13,218 bases of DNA, taken from positions 1 through 13,218 of the forward strand of contig CACXFN010000152.1 in assembly GCA_902766915.1 (NCBI GenBank), written 5' to 3'. This DNA comes from an uncultured Eubacteriales bacterium. Its GTDB lineage: Bacteria; Bacillota; Clostridia; Peptostreptococcales; Anaerovoracaceae. The position numbers and the translations under genes were made by a program. Below the pieces are notes generated by a model that was not told the origin of the DNA, did not search any database, and was given only the letters and a program-made list of their open reading frames with translations. This document shows, piece after piece, positions 1-7,082 of this stretch (position 1 is its first letter; each line of letters opens with the position of its first letter).

Positions 1-114
1 GAAAAAGAGGATATGTGGCAGTGGATGGTTCAGCCCGGCTCAGGTTATTTGGTAGAAATAGATGATGGTAAACCGACAAACTACGCACAAATAGGGGAAA
101 TTATGGTATACTGA
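1..114 (+). CDS. C-terminal end of an unrecognised protein (5' truncated)
   Basis: Frame 1 is open from the first base and ends at TGA (112-114), giving the last 37 residues of a protein that begins outside the window. The fragment reads as compact, with Trp, Gly, Tyr and acidic residues, and ends in IGEIMVY. I see no sortase sorting signal, membrane segment or known motif in it. It ends only 25 bases before the sortase gene, with no terminator between, so the two are probably co-transcribed. The product might be a surface or exported protein handled by the sortase, but that is inference from position only. A short ORF by chance is the alternative, since only 38 codons are visible. Confidence 0.5.
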   Translation, partial: EKEDMWQWMVQPGSGYLVEIDDGKPTNYAQIGEIMVY

Positions 115-139
115 TAAAAAATTTTAATGAGGGAATAAT

Positions 140-982
140 ATGTCAAGAGCAGAAGTCCAAGAAGAAAAGAAGAAAAAGAAAAAGGGTGGTATAGGAGCAT
201 GGATTTATCGAGTGATAATCCTTGCTTTGATTTGCGTTATGGGATATAGCGCATATAACATCTATGAAATCTACGATGAATATGAAGAAGGTACCGTAAT
301 ATACGAGGACTTTGCAGATGATGTTGGGGCAGGTAAGCTTACGGGAACAGACAACACAAGGTTGAAAAACCTGGACTGGACAGCACTTAAAGGAAAGAGT
401 GAAGATGTGATTGCGTGGATTAGGTGCCGTGATACCGTTTTGAATTATCCTGTAGTTGGCGGTCACAATTGGGATAATGCCGGGACCTATTCCGACTATT
501 ATCTGGTAAGAACGATAACCGGAGAAGCCAATGGAAAAGGAACAATTTTCGCGGATTATAACTGTAAAGATCCCTTTAATGAATTCCTAACGATTATATA
601 CGGACACAGAATGAAGGATGGCTCGATGTTTAAACTGCTTCCCAGTTATTTTGGGGAAGGAGGAATTAAATACTTCGAGGCACATCCAAGGTTTGAGCTA
701 TATCTACCCGACCAGGATTTTGACATGGAGATTTTTGCTTGTGCCAAAGTTCACGAAACGGATGATACAGTATATAAATTTGACTTTAAAAATGGTGATG
801 GGGAGGAAGATTTATCCGAAAAACAAAAATACATTAATCATGTTCTCTCTATCAATGAATTAATGGCTGAGACAGGAGTTAGCGTTTCTCCGGAAGATAG
901 AATTGTAATGATGAGCACTTGCACACAGGAAGTTGACGACTATCGTTTGGTGGTATGGGCAAAGCTGGTTCCGGTGGAATAG
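140..982 (+). CDS. srtB: Class B sortase (cysteine transpeptidase)
   Basis: Sortases cleave a C-terminal sorting motif in secreted proteins and join the new carboxyl end to peptidoglycan or to another surface protein. This 280-residue protein has a very basic lysine-rich N-terminus (residues 9-15), then a single membrane segment at about 21-38, so it should sit in the membrane with its catalytic domain outside. The catalytic set is visible: His156 in YGHRM, Cys261 in MSTCTQ and Arg269 in DDYRL, each in the usual class B context. The block WIRCRDTVLNYPVV (93-106) and the region from GTIFADYNC to PFNEF are also typical of SrtB. Length fits the family. The start is chosen because GAGGG lies a few bases upstream and the membrane anchor follows directly. 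The 25-base gap to the preceding gene suggests one transcript. The class is secure; the substrate is unknown. Confidence 0.92.
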   Translation: MSRAEVQEEKKKKKKGGIGAWIYRVIILALICVMGYSAYNIYEIYDEYEEGTVIYEDFADDVGAGKLTGTDNTRLKNLDWTALKGKSEDVIAWIRCRDTVLNYPVVGGHNWDNAGTYSDYYLVRTITGEANGKGTIFADYNCKDPFNEFLTIIYGHRMKDGSMFKLLPSYFGEGGIKYFEAHPRFELYLPDQDFDMEIFACAKVHETDDTVYKFDFKNGDGEEDLSEKQKYINHVLSINELMAETGVSVSPEDRIVMMSTCTQEVDDYRLVVWAKLVPVE

Positions 983-1057
983 TCTAAATACTAAGTTATA
1001 AGATCCAATTATCAAAATCTTGCCGCTAATACCCTTGCTTTAGCTATGGGGAGTGTC

Positions 1058-1099
1058 AAAAGCCCGACCTTATCATCTATTCCGATAGGGCGGGCTTTT
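1058..1099. terminator. Intrinsic terminator after the sortase gene, possibly bidirectional
   Basis: AAAAGCCCG (1058-1066) pairs perfectly with CGGGCTTTT (1091-1099). The stem continues inward with CC-T-ATC against GATAGG after small mismatches, leaving a loop at about 1075-1083. The right arm ends in T residues and the left arm begins with A residues, so it could also stop transcription from the other strand. It closes the sortase transcript and isolates it from the SPFH gene. Confidence 0.8.
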
Positions 1100-1184
1100 A
1101 TATTATGGTTATAATATCCGTAGAACCAGCTTAAGGAATATTTTGCTGGGAAAATAATAATACATATTGTCAGACTCCATGATA

Positions 1185-1213
1185 TATACAGTCTTCTGCA
1201 TTTGGAGTATAAT
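1185..1213 (+). promoter_or_regulatory. Candidate sigma-A type promoter for the SPFH gene
   Basis: TATAAT at 1208-1213 is a perfect -10 box. TATACA at 1185-1190, 17 bases upstream, matches four of six positions of the -35 consensus. A second TATAAT at 1229-1234 has no good -35 partner. The whole 983-1306 stretch has no gene: it holds the terminator at 1058-1099, this promoter and the leader hairpin at 1243-1287, and is otherwise AT-rich without recognisable content. Confidence 0.5.
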
Positions 1214-1242
1214 ATTATTTGTATTATTTATAATAAGATAAG

Positions 1243-1287
1243 CTCGGTATTGCTTATTGAAAGGCTAATAAGATTAATTGAACCGAG
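1243..1287 (+). promoter_or_regulatory. Two-part hairpin in the leader of the SPFH gene
   Basis: CTCGGT (1243-1248) pairs with ACCGAG (1282-1287). Nested inside, CTTATT (1253-1258) pairs with AATAAG (1267-1272) around the eight-base loop GAAAGGCT. An asymmetric internal loop separates the two helices. The structure ends about nine bases before the AGGAGG ribosome binding site (1296-1301). It is not a terminator because no T tract follows. A role in translation control or mRNA stability is inference. Confidence 0.45.
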
Positions 1288-1306
1288 AATATAAGAGGAG
1301 GAAAAC

Positions 1307-2335
1307 ATGGGACCACTAATTGCTTTAATAATACTCATAATAATTATTGTTGCTATTATCGCTATGTGTATTCGAATTGTTCCACAAGAACAGGCATACA
1401 TAATAGAATTCCTTGGTAAGTATAAAACCACATGGAGCGCAGGCCTCCATTTAAAGATTCCGTTTTTTGAGAGGATTGTAAGAAAGATATCTTTAAAGGA
1501 GCAAGTGTTGGATTTTCCGCCACAGCCTGTAATTACTAAGGATAACGTAAGTGTAAGCATTGACTCGGTTGTCTTTGCCAAAGTCTTTGATCCCAGAATG
1601 TACACCTACGGTGTTGAAAATCCAATAGCGGGTCTTCAGAACCTCTCGGCAACTACTCTCCGTAACATAATCGGTAGTATGGAATTGGACCAAACCCTTA
1701 CATCCAGAGATAAAATCAACGCACAAATGGAAGCGATTTTGGATGAAGCCACGGATAAATGGGGCATCAAGGTAACCCGTGTTGAACTTAAGAATATCAC
1801 TCCGCCTCGCGAAATTGAGGAAGTAATGACTAAGCAGATGCGTGCTGAGCGTGAACGTCGTCAAACAGTATTGGAAGCCCAGGCCCATCAGGAAGCTGTA
1901 GTAAGTAGAGCAAAGGGTGATAAGGAAGCAAAAGTTTTGGCTGCAGAAGCTGAAAAGGAAGCCAGAATTGCAGTAGCAGAGGGTCAGGCAAAATCCATTG
2001 AACTGGTTTATCAGGCAGAGGCAGAAGGTCTAAAGCGTCTCCGTGAGGCAGATATAAACGAGCAAGTGCTTAAATACAAAGGACTTGACGCCCTTAAAAA
2101 CGTAGCTGACGGTCGTGCAACAAAGATTTACATGCCCTCCGATATCACAGAGCTTGTAACAAAGGCAGGGGTAATAAGCGAAGCTATGGGAATCGGTGAC
2201 CATACGCCCATTGACTATAGTCCAAAACCCGAAGCCCCGCTGGAGATAGATCCTTGCATAGATGAAGAAACTTCCGAAGAAGGACGCATTGCGGCTGAAA
2301 CAACCGCTGAAATTAAACGTAGCTTGGAAGACTAG
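1307..2335 (+). CDS. SPFH/band-7 (stomatin-like) membrane protein
   Basis: Members of this family form oligomeric scaffolds on membranes and are linked to membrane microdomains and protease control. The 342-residue protein starts with a hydrophobic anchor (about 3-24, rich in Ile) and continues with the SPFH core (about 25-180). The core includes VPQEQAYIIEFLGKY and SAGLHLKIPFFERI, typical of the stomatin/paraslipin group, and ends in ITPPREIEEVM. A long Ala/Glu/Lys-rich coiled-coil segment (about 175-245) follows, then a region ending near residue 295 and an acidic tail (about 305-342). AGGAGG at 1296-1301, five bases before ATG, fixes the start. The usual partner NfeD is not seen on either side. 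The next gene starts 91 bases downstream and encodes an M32 family protein; whether they share a transcript is not settled. The family is clear, the cellular role is not. Confidence 0.9.
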   Translation: MGPLIALIILIIIIVAIIAMCIRIVPQEQAYIIEFLGKYKTTWSAGLHLKIPFFERIVRKISLKEQVLDFPPQPVITKDNVSVSIDSVVFAKVFDPRMYTYGVENPIAGLQNLSATTLRNIIGSMELDQTLTSRDKINAQMEAILDEATDKWGIKVTRVELKNITPPREIEEVMTKQMRAERERRQTVLEAQAHQEAVVSRAKGDKEAKVLAAEAEKEARIAVAEGQAKSIELVYQAEAEGLKRLREADINEQVLKYKGLDALKNVADGRATKIYMPSDITELVTKAGVISEAMGIGDHTPIDYSPKPEAPLEIDPCIDEETSEEGRIAAETTAEIKRSLED

Positions 2336-2426
2336 GAAATACTCGGAAACACAGAACGGTAATACTTAGTAATGTAGACTTCTTAGGAAAGCCGTTTTAA
2401 AAGAGATTATTTAGACAGGAAAAAGA

Positions 2427-3929
2427 ATGGATTTAGAAAAAGCAAGATTGGGTTTTGCGGATTTACAAAGAAGAATCTGTGCCTTCAATCACGCAACAGC
2501 ACTAATATATTTTGATGGAGAAACCTCTGCGCCGCCCGATACAGCAGATAACAGAGCGCAATCCTTACAAATATTGAATGAAGAGGCCTTTAAACTTAGA
2601 AATGGTCCGGAGTCTCTTGAGCTAATTAATATTTTGGATGAGAACAGGGACTGGCTATCCGTAAAGGAGCGTAGAGCGGTTGATTTCCTTCTTAAGGAAA
2701 CCAGGAGGCAGCAGAATATTCCATTGGAGGAATACTCCCAGTATGGAGCGCTATTGACAGAAGCTCAGGCTGCATGGCATACGGCAAGACAGGAAAACGA
2801 CTTTAAAATTCTAGCCCCTAAGCTTGAGAGAATAATAGAGTTCGTTCAAAGTTTTGCTGAGTATAACGCTCCCGGAAGAGATCCATACGAATATTGCCTG
2901 GAACAATATGAGGAAGGCATAAGCGTAGAGACCTTCGATTCTCTTTTTGATGCCATAAGGGAAGAGATTACCCCTCTTTTAATGGCGATTAAAGAAAAGC
3001 CTCAGGTAGATGACAGCTGTCTCAGAGGAGATTTCCCTGTGGAGACTCAGGAGAATCTGGCAATCTATATAATGGAGCTTATTGGATTGGATTTGAATAG
3101 GGTTGGACTGGCTACTGCGGAGCACCCATTCACTACTTTCCTTGGATCTCATTATGATGAAAGGATTGCCACCAGGTATTCCAGAAAGAATTTTTCCTCA
3201 TCCATGTATACTGTTCTCAATCAAGGTGGACATGTGCTATATGAGACGGGTCAAGCAGATAATTTGGCATACACTGTTTTAGATGGTACTGCCTCTATTG
3301 GCCTTACAGAATGCCAGGGACGATTCTATGAGAATATTATAGGAAGAAGCAGATCCTTCATCGAATATATATATCCGGAATTAGTTGAGCTTATTCCAAT
3401 TCCTGTAGGAAGCTATTCTGCAGAGGAAGTATATAGAGCAGTAAATAAGGTGGAAGCTGATTACAATAGAATTGATTCTGATGAACTTACATTCAATTTG
3501 CATTTGATGGTTCGCTATGAATTGGAAAAAGCCATGATTTATGGAGACCTGAATATTAATGATTTAACCGATGCATGGAGACAAAAATATAAAGAGTATT
3601 TGGGAATCGATGTGCAGGACGACGTAAATGGTGTGCTGCAGGATATTCACTGGCCCTTTGGCGCTTTCGGATACTTCCCTGTATATGCCCTTGGGAATGC
3701 ATATAGTGCACAGATTGCAGAGAAGATGAGTGAGCAAATCAATATTAATGACTACGTAGCGGAAGGTAATTTTAAATTAATTAATTTCTGGAATAAGGAA
3801 AAGATTTGGAAGTATGGTGGACTCTTTAATTCCAAGGAAATAATGGAGAAATACGTGGGTGCACCAATTTCCAATGATGCCTATATTAAATATTTAAAGA
3901 ATAAATATACTGAAATATATCAGCTTTGA
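2427..3929 (+). CDS. M32 carboxypeptidase family protein, copy 1, zinc site lost (probable pseudoenzyme)
   Basis: M32 enzymes are cytosolic homodimeric zinc carboxypeptidases that use HEXXH plus a Glu about 25 residues further on. This 500-residue protein matches the family in length and fold-defining motifs: DGET (30-33), HPF (233-235), YENIIGRS (301-308), SDEL (351-354) and GVLQDIHW (402-409). The catalytic site, however, reads NQGGH at 265-269. The first zinc His is Asn and the general-base Glu is Gln, while His269 remains. HESQSR has become TECQGR (294-299) with Glu295 kept, and DXRXT reads DERIA (244-248). The Arg expected to hold the substrate carboxylate (Arg348) and His408 are kept. 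The reading frame is intact, so the gene is not decayed. AGGA at 2417-2420 supports the start. Peptidase activity is not expected; a structural, regulatory or peptide-binding role is inference. Confidence 0.88.
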   Translation: MDLEKARLGFADLQRRICAFNHATALIYFDGETSAPPDTADNRAQSLQILNEEAFKLRNGPESLELINILDENRDWLSVKERRAVDFLLKETRRQQNIPLEEYSQYGALLTEAQAAWHTARQENDFKILAPKLERIIEFVQSFAEYNAPGRDPYEYCLEQYEEGISVETFDSLFDAIREEITPLLMAIKEKPQVDDSCLRGDFPVETQENLAIYIMELIGLDLNRVGLATAEHPFTTFLGSHYDERIATRYSRKNFSSSMYTVLNQGGHVLYETGQADNLAYTVLDGTASIGLTECQGRFYENIIGRSRSFIEYIYPELVELIPIPVGSYSAEEVYRAVNKVEADYNRIDSDELTFNLHLMVRYELEKAMIYGDLNINDLTDAWRQKYKEYLGIDVQDDVNGVLQDIHWPFGAFGYFPVYALGNAYSAQIAEKMSEQININDYVAEGNFKLINFWNKEKIWKYGGLFNSKEIMEKYVGAPISNDAYIKYLKNKYTEIYQL

Positions 3930-3962
3930 TTTATTCTGTTAATCGTGTGTATGGTGTTTATA

Positions 3963-5468
3963 ATGGAATTAGAAAGAGCAAGAGAAGATTTTTCAAAACT
4001 TCAAAAAAGAATTGCTGCCATGAATCATGCAATACTTATGATATTCTATGACGGCGAAACAACAGCTCCTGCAGGGACTACAGAGAATAGAATCGCTTCC
4101 TTGGAGGTATTAAACAAGGAATTATATAAATTGAAGTTCGGTGAGGAAACCACCGAACTCATTGATTTTCTATGGGAAAATGAAGATAAACTTACCGAAA
4201 TTGAGCGACGCTCATTAGTGGTGTTCAGAAGGGAAACTGATAAAAAGAGAAAAGTTCCCATTGAAGAATATATTCAATATGAAAGCTTGTTAACCGCCGC
4301 CCAGGACGCATGGCATATAGCAAATGAGGAACATGACTACGAGGGATTTAAGACTTATCTGGAAAAGATTTTTAACAAGGTTAGAGAAATCGCAACATGC
4401 TGTAAGCCGGAAATGACGCCCTACGAGTATTGCCTCGACAATTATGAGCCCGGGATTGAAGTTCAAGTTTACGATGAAATCTTTGACGGGGTAAGGAATA
4501 ACATAACGCCGCTTTTCCGTAAGATTATTGAGAAACCAGAGATTGACAAGAGCTGTTTAAAAGGAGATTTTTCGCTTGAAAAGCAGGAAGATCTGGCTAT
4601 TTTTATCATGAAGATTTTGGGCCTTGATATGGGTAGAGTTGGATTGGCGACAGCGGATCATCCCTTCTCAACCAATATGGGTTCCCGCTATGATCAGCGT
4701 ATTGTAACCAAGTATTTCAGAAAAGATTTCTCTTTGTCACTATACACTATGCTTTATGAGTGTGGTCATGTTCTCTATGAGTTGGGACAGGGGGATAATA
4801 TTGGTTATACATTTATTGATGGATCTGCATCTTTAGGCTTCCTGGAAAGTCAAGCTCGTTTTTATGAGAATATAGTGGGAAGGAGCAAACCTTTCATCGA
4901 GTTCCTCTACCCCGTGCTGAAATCATCCTTTTCTAGAACCATAAAAGGATCCACGCCTAATGATTTGTATTTGGCTGTTAATAGCGTTACGCCTGGCCCA
5001 ATCAGAATGGGTTCCGATGAAGTAACCAATAATTTGCATGTTCTTATAAGGTATGAAACAGAAAAGGCGCTGATGGATAAGAGCCTTTCCTTTGATGATC
5101 TTCCTGATGCATGGCAGGAAAAATACAAGGAATACCTTTGTGTTGAAATAGATGATCCGGTTCAAGGGGTTCTTCAGGATATACATTGGGCCAATGGCGC
5201 CATAGGCTATTTCCCTACATCCGTTCTGGGCAATAGCTATTCTGCGCTAATGGTAGAAAAGTTGAAGGAAGAACTGGACTTCGATTCCTGCCTGAGAAAA
5301 GGCGATTTTTCCTTGATAAATAAGTGGATAAAGGAGCGTATATGGCAACATACAGGAATGGTTGATACCGATACGCTTATGAAGAAATATTTGGGTATTG
5401 AAACTATTAACAGTGATGCCTATGTTGGGTATCTTAATGAAAAATATGCTGAAATCTATAATCTATAA
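3963..5468 (+). CDS. M32 carboxypeptidase family protein, copy 2, zinc site altered (probable pseudoenzyme)
   Basis: This is a 501-residue paralogue of the flanking genes. Family motifs present are DGET (30-33), HPF (233-235), YENIVGRS (301-308), IRMGSDE (347-353) and GVLQDIHW (402-409). The zinc motif reads YECGH (265-269): the first His is Tyr, the Glu is kept, and a Cys replaces the usual small residue. HES has become LES (294-296) and DXRXT reads DQRIV (244-248). With one of three zinc ligands missing, normal catalysis is unlikely; Cys267 could offer a different metal contact, which is speculation. I chose ATG 3963 because its N-terminus MELERAR aligns with those of copies 1 and 3. In-frame GTG 3945 and ATG 3951 would add only six or four residues. 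No good ribosome binding site precedes any of these, unlike its neighbours, so translation may be weak or coupled to copy 1, which ends 33 bases upstream. Confidence 0.85.
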   Translation: MELERAREDFSKLQKRIAAMNHAILMIFYDGETTAPAGTTENRIASLEVLNKELYKLKFGEETTELIDFLWENEDKLTEIERRSLVVFRRETDKKRKVPIEEYIQYESLLTAAQDAWHIANEEHDYEGFKTYLEKIFNKVREIATCCKPEMTPYEYCLDNYEPGIEVQVYDEIFDGVRNNITPLFRKIIEKPEIDKSCLKGDFSLEKQEDLAIFIMKILGLDMGRVGLATADHPFSTNMGSRYDQRIVTKYFRKDFSLSLYTMLYECGHVLYELGQGDNIGYTFIDGSASLGFLESQARFYENIVGRSKPFIEFLYPVLKSSFSRTIKGSTPNDLYLAVNSVTPGPIRMGSDEVTNNLHVLIRYETEKALMDKSLSFDDLPDAWQEKYKEYLCVEIDDPVQGVLQDIHWANGAIGYFPTSVLGNSYSALMVEKLKEELDFDSCLRKGDFSLINKWIKERIWQHTGMVDTDTLMKKYLGIETINSDAYVGYLNEKYAEIYNL

Positions 5469-5495
5469 CTCATATAAAATTGTAAAGGAAAGTAT

Positions 5496-6995
5496 ATGAA
5501 ACTAGAGCAAGCAAGAAAAGATTTAGTTAAACTCCAGAAAAGAATGGCTGCGTATGGGCATGCAGCCGGAGCAATTCACTATGATGGAGAAACGGTAGCC
5601 CCAAAGGGGACCTACCAAAACCGTGCCCAGTCGCTGGCGATTCTATCGGAAGAAATGTATAAGATTACAACGGGGGAAGAAACCGTGGAATTACTGGAAT
5701 TCCTGGATGCCAACAAAGAATCCCTGGACGAAAAGGAACGTAGGATGGTATATCTGATGCTTAAGGGTATCAGGGATATGAAGAAGATTCCTATGGATGA
5801 ATACGTAGAATACAGAAGACTGCTGGTACAATCGGAGGCGGTTTGGGAAAAGGCGAAGCGGAATAATGACTTTGAAAGCTACTTGCCATATTTGGAGAAG
5901 GTCTTTGATACAACAAAGAGATTCGCAGCCTATCGCGCACCGGGAAAAGACCCCTATGACTATTGGTTAAATGAATACGAAGAAGGCATGGACATGAAGT
6001 TCTGCGACGAATTCTTCGGAGAGCTAAAGGAAAGAATTGTTCCCCTTCTTCGCAAAATCTCGGAAAAACCGCAGGTTGATGACAGTTGCCTGGCGGGAGA
6101 TTTTCCGGAATACAAACAGGAAGAATTATCACTTTATTTGATGGATGTACTTGGCCTCGACAAGGAACACGTAGGACTATCAACAACCGAGCATCCATTC
6201 ACAACTAGCCTGGGTTCACATCTGGACGAAAGAATTACCACACACTATCACAGAGACAATTTTGCATCATCCTTATACAGCGTGGTTCATGAGGGAGGTC
6301 ATGCCCTCTATGATACGGGATCTGAAGAGGATTTGGCATATACGGTTTTAGATGGCGGCGTATCCATGGGAATCCATGAGAGCCAAAGCAGATTTTATGA
6401 AAATCTAATTGGAAGAAGTAGGGGCTTTATTAATTACATCTATCCTAAGCTTGTTGAACTTTTCCCAACCCTTAGCCAGTATACAGAGGATGATGTATAT
6501 CGTGCAGTTAATAAAGTAGAACCTTCATTGGTAAGAACAGAATCCGATGAGGCAACATACTGTCTCCACGTAATGACTCGATACGAACTGGAAAAGGCAA
6601 TTCTCCATGACGAATTGGAAGTAAAGGATCTTCCCGCGGCATGGAATGCCAAATACAAGGAATACCTGGGAGTCGATGTTCCCAATGACACCAAGGGAGT
6701 TCTTCAGGACAGTCACTGGTCCTTCGGCGCAATCGGATACTTCCCATCCTATGCTTTAGGTAATGCCTATGGTGCACAGTTCATGAAGAAAATGAGAGAA
6801 ACCGTAGACGTGGAAGAATGTCTATCAAAGGGTGACCTTGGTCCGATTAATGAGTGGAACCGTGAAAACATCTGGAAGCACGGCTCCCTTTATGAGCCAA
6901 AGGAAATCCTGGAGAGAGTACTCGGGGAACCCTTCTCCACCGATCCATACCTAACCTATCTGGAAGAAAAATTTGGAGAAATCTACGGACTATAA
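5496..6995 (+). CDS. M32 family zinc carboxypeptidase (Taq type), copy 3, active site intact
   Basis: This enzyme should remove C-terminal residues from peptides in the cytosol, as part of peptide recycling or amino acid supply. The 499-residue length fits the family. Every signature is present: YDGET (29-33), HPF (233-235), DERIT (244-248), HEGGH (265-269), HESQSR (294-299), VRTESDE (346-352) and GVLQDSHW (401-408). The predicted zinc ligands are His265, His269 and Glu295, with Glu266 as general base; the 30-residue spacing from first His to Glu is what M32 structures show. AAAGGAAAG just upstream of ATG 5496 is a good ribosome binding site. The gene follows copy 2 by 27 bases with no terminator between, so the three are likely co-transcribed. 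It is the only copy I expect to be catalytically competent. M32 proteins form dimers, so mixed dimers with copies 1 or 2 are possible. Confidence 0.93.
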   Translation: MKLEQARKDLVKLQKRMAAYGHAAGAIHYDGETVAPKGTYQNRAQSLAILSEEMYKITTGEETVELLEFLDANKESLDEKERRMVYLMLKGIRDMKKIPMDEYVEYRRLLVQSEAVWEKAKRNNDFESYLPYLEKVFDTTKRFAAYRAPGKDPYDYWLNEYEEGMDMKFCDEFFGELKERIVPLLRKISEKPQVDDSCLAGDFPEYKQEELSLYLMDVLGLDKEHVGLSTTEHPFTTSLGSHLDERITTHYHRDNFASSLYSVVHEGGHALYDTGSEEDLAYTVLDGGVSMGIHESQSRFYENLIGRSRGFINYIYPKLVELFPTLSQYTEDDVYRAVNKVEPSLVRTESDEATYCLHVMTRYELEKAILHDELEVKDLPAAWNAKYKEYLGVDVPNDTKGVLQDSHWSFGAIGYFPSYALGNAYGAQFMKKMRETVDVEECLSKGDLGPINEWNRENIWKHGSLYEPKEILERVLGEPFSTDPYLTYLEEKFGEIYGL

Positions 6996-7014
6996 ATATG
7001 AGACTGTAAAAATG

Positions 7015-7043
7015 AGGGGCGTTTCTATTTAGGAGCGCCTTTT
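7015..7043 (+). terminator. Weak intrinsic terminator after the M32 genes
   Basis: AGGGGCG (7015-7021) pairs with CGCCTTT (7036-7042), with four G-C pairs and two G-T wobbles, and the right arm runs into TTTT. The stem is modest and the loop is 14 bases, so partial read-through into the serpin gene is likely. No convincing promoter is seen between here and 7083. Confidence 0.5.
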
Positions 7044-7082
7044 GTGTAAATAAACATCTATAGGAAAGACAGGAGGATTAAA

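Larger units (their letters stand above)
2427..6995 (+). repeat. Tandem gene triplication of M32 carboxypeptidase-family genes
   Basis: Three consecutive genes of 500, 501 and 499 codons encode proteins co-linear from end to end. All begin with M-x-LE-x-AR, and residues 100, 200 and 300 fall at matching points, with the first visible length change near residue 325 in copy 3. Gaps between them are 33 and 27 bases. Divergence at DNA level is substantial, so the duplications are old rather than recent. Only copy 3 keeps the complete zinc site. Confidence 0.9.

Noticed and set aside
2353..2398. Possible hairpin between the SPFH gene and M32 copy 1 (AGAACGG against CCGTTTT)
   Set aside because: Only about seven pairs with one wobble and a loop of over 30 bases, and no clean T tract; too weak to call a terminator.
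2427..5468. M32 copies 1 and 2 as pseudogenes
   Set aside because: Both are full length without frameshift or internal stop, keep most family motifs and align without gaps; loss is confined to residues of the catalytic centre and a few linked motifs.
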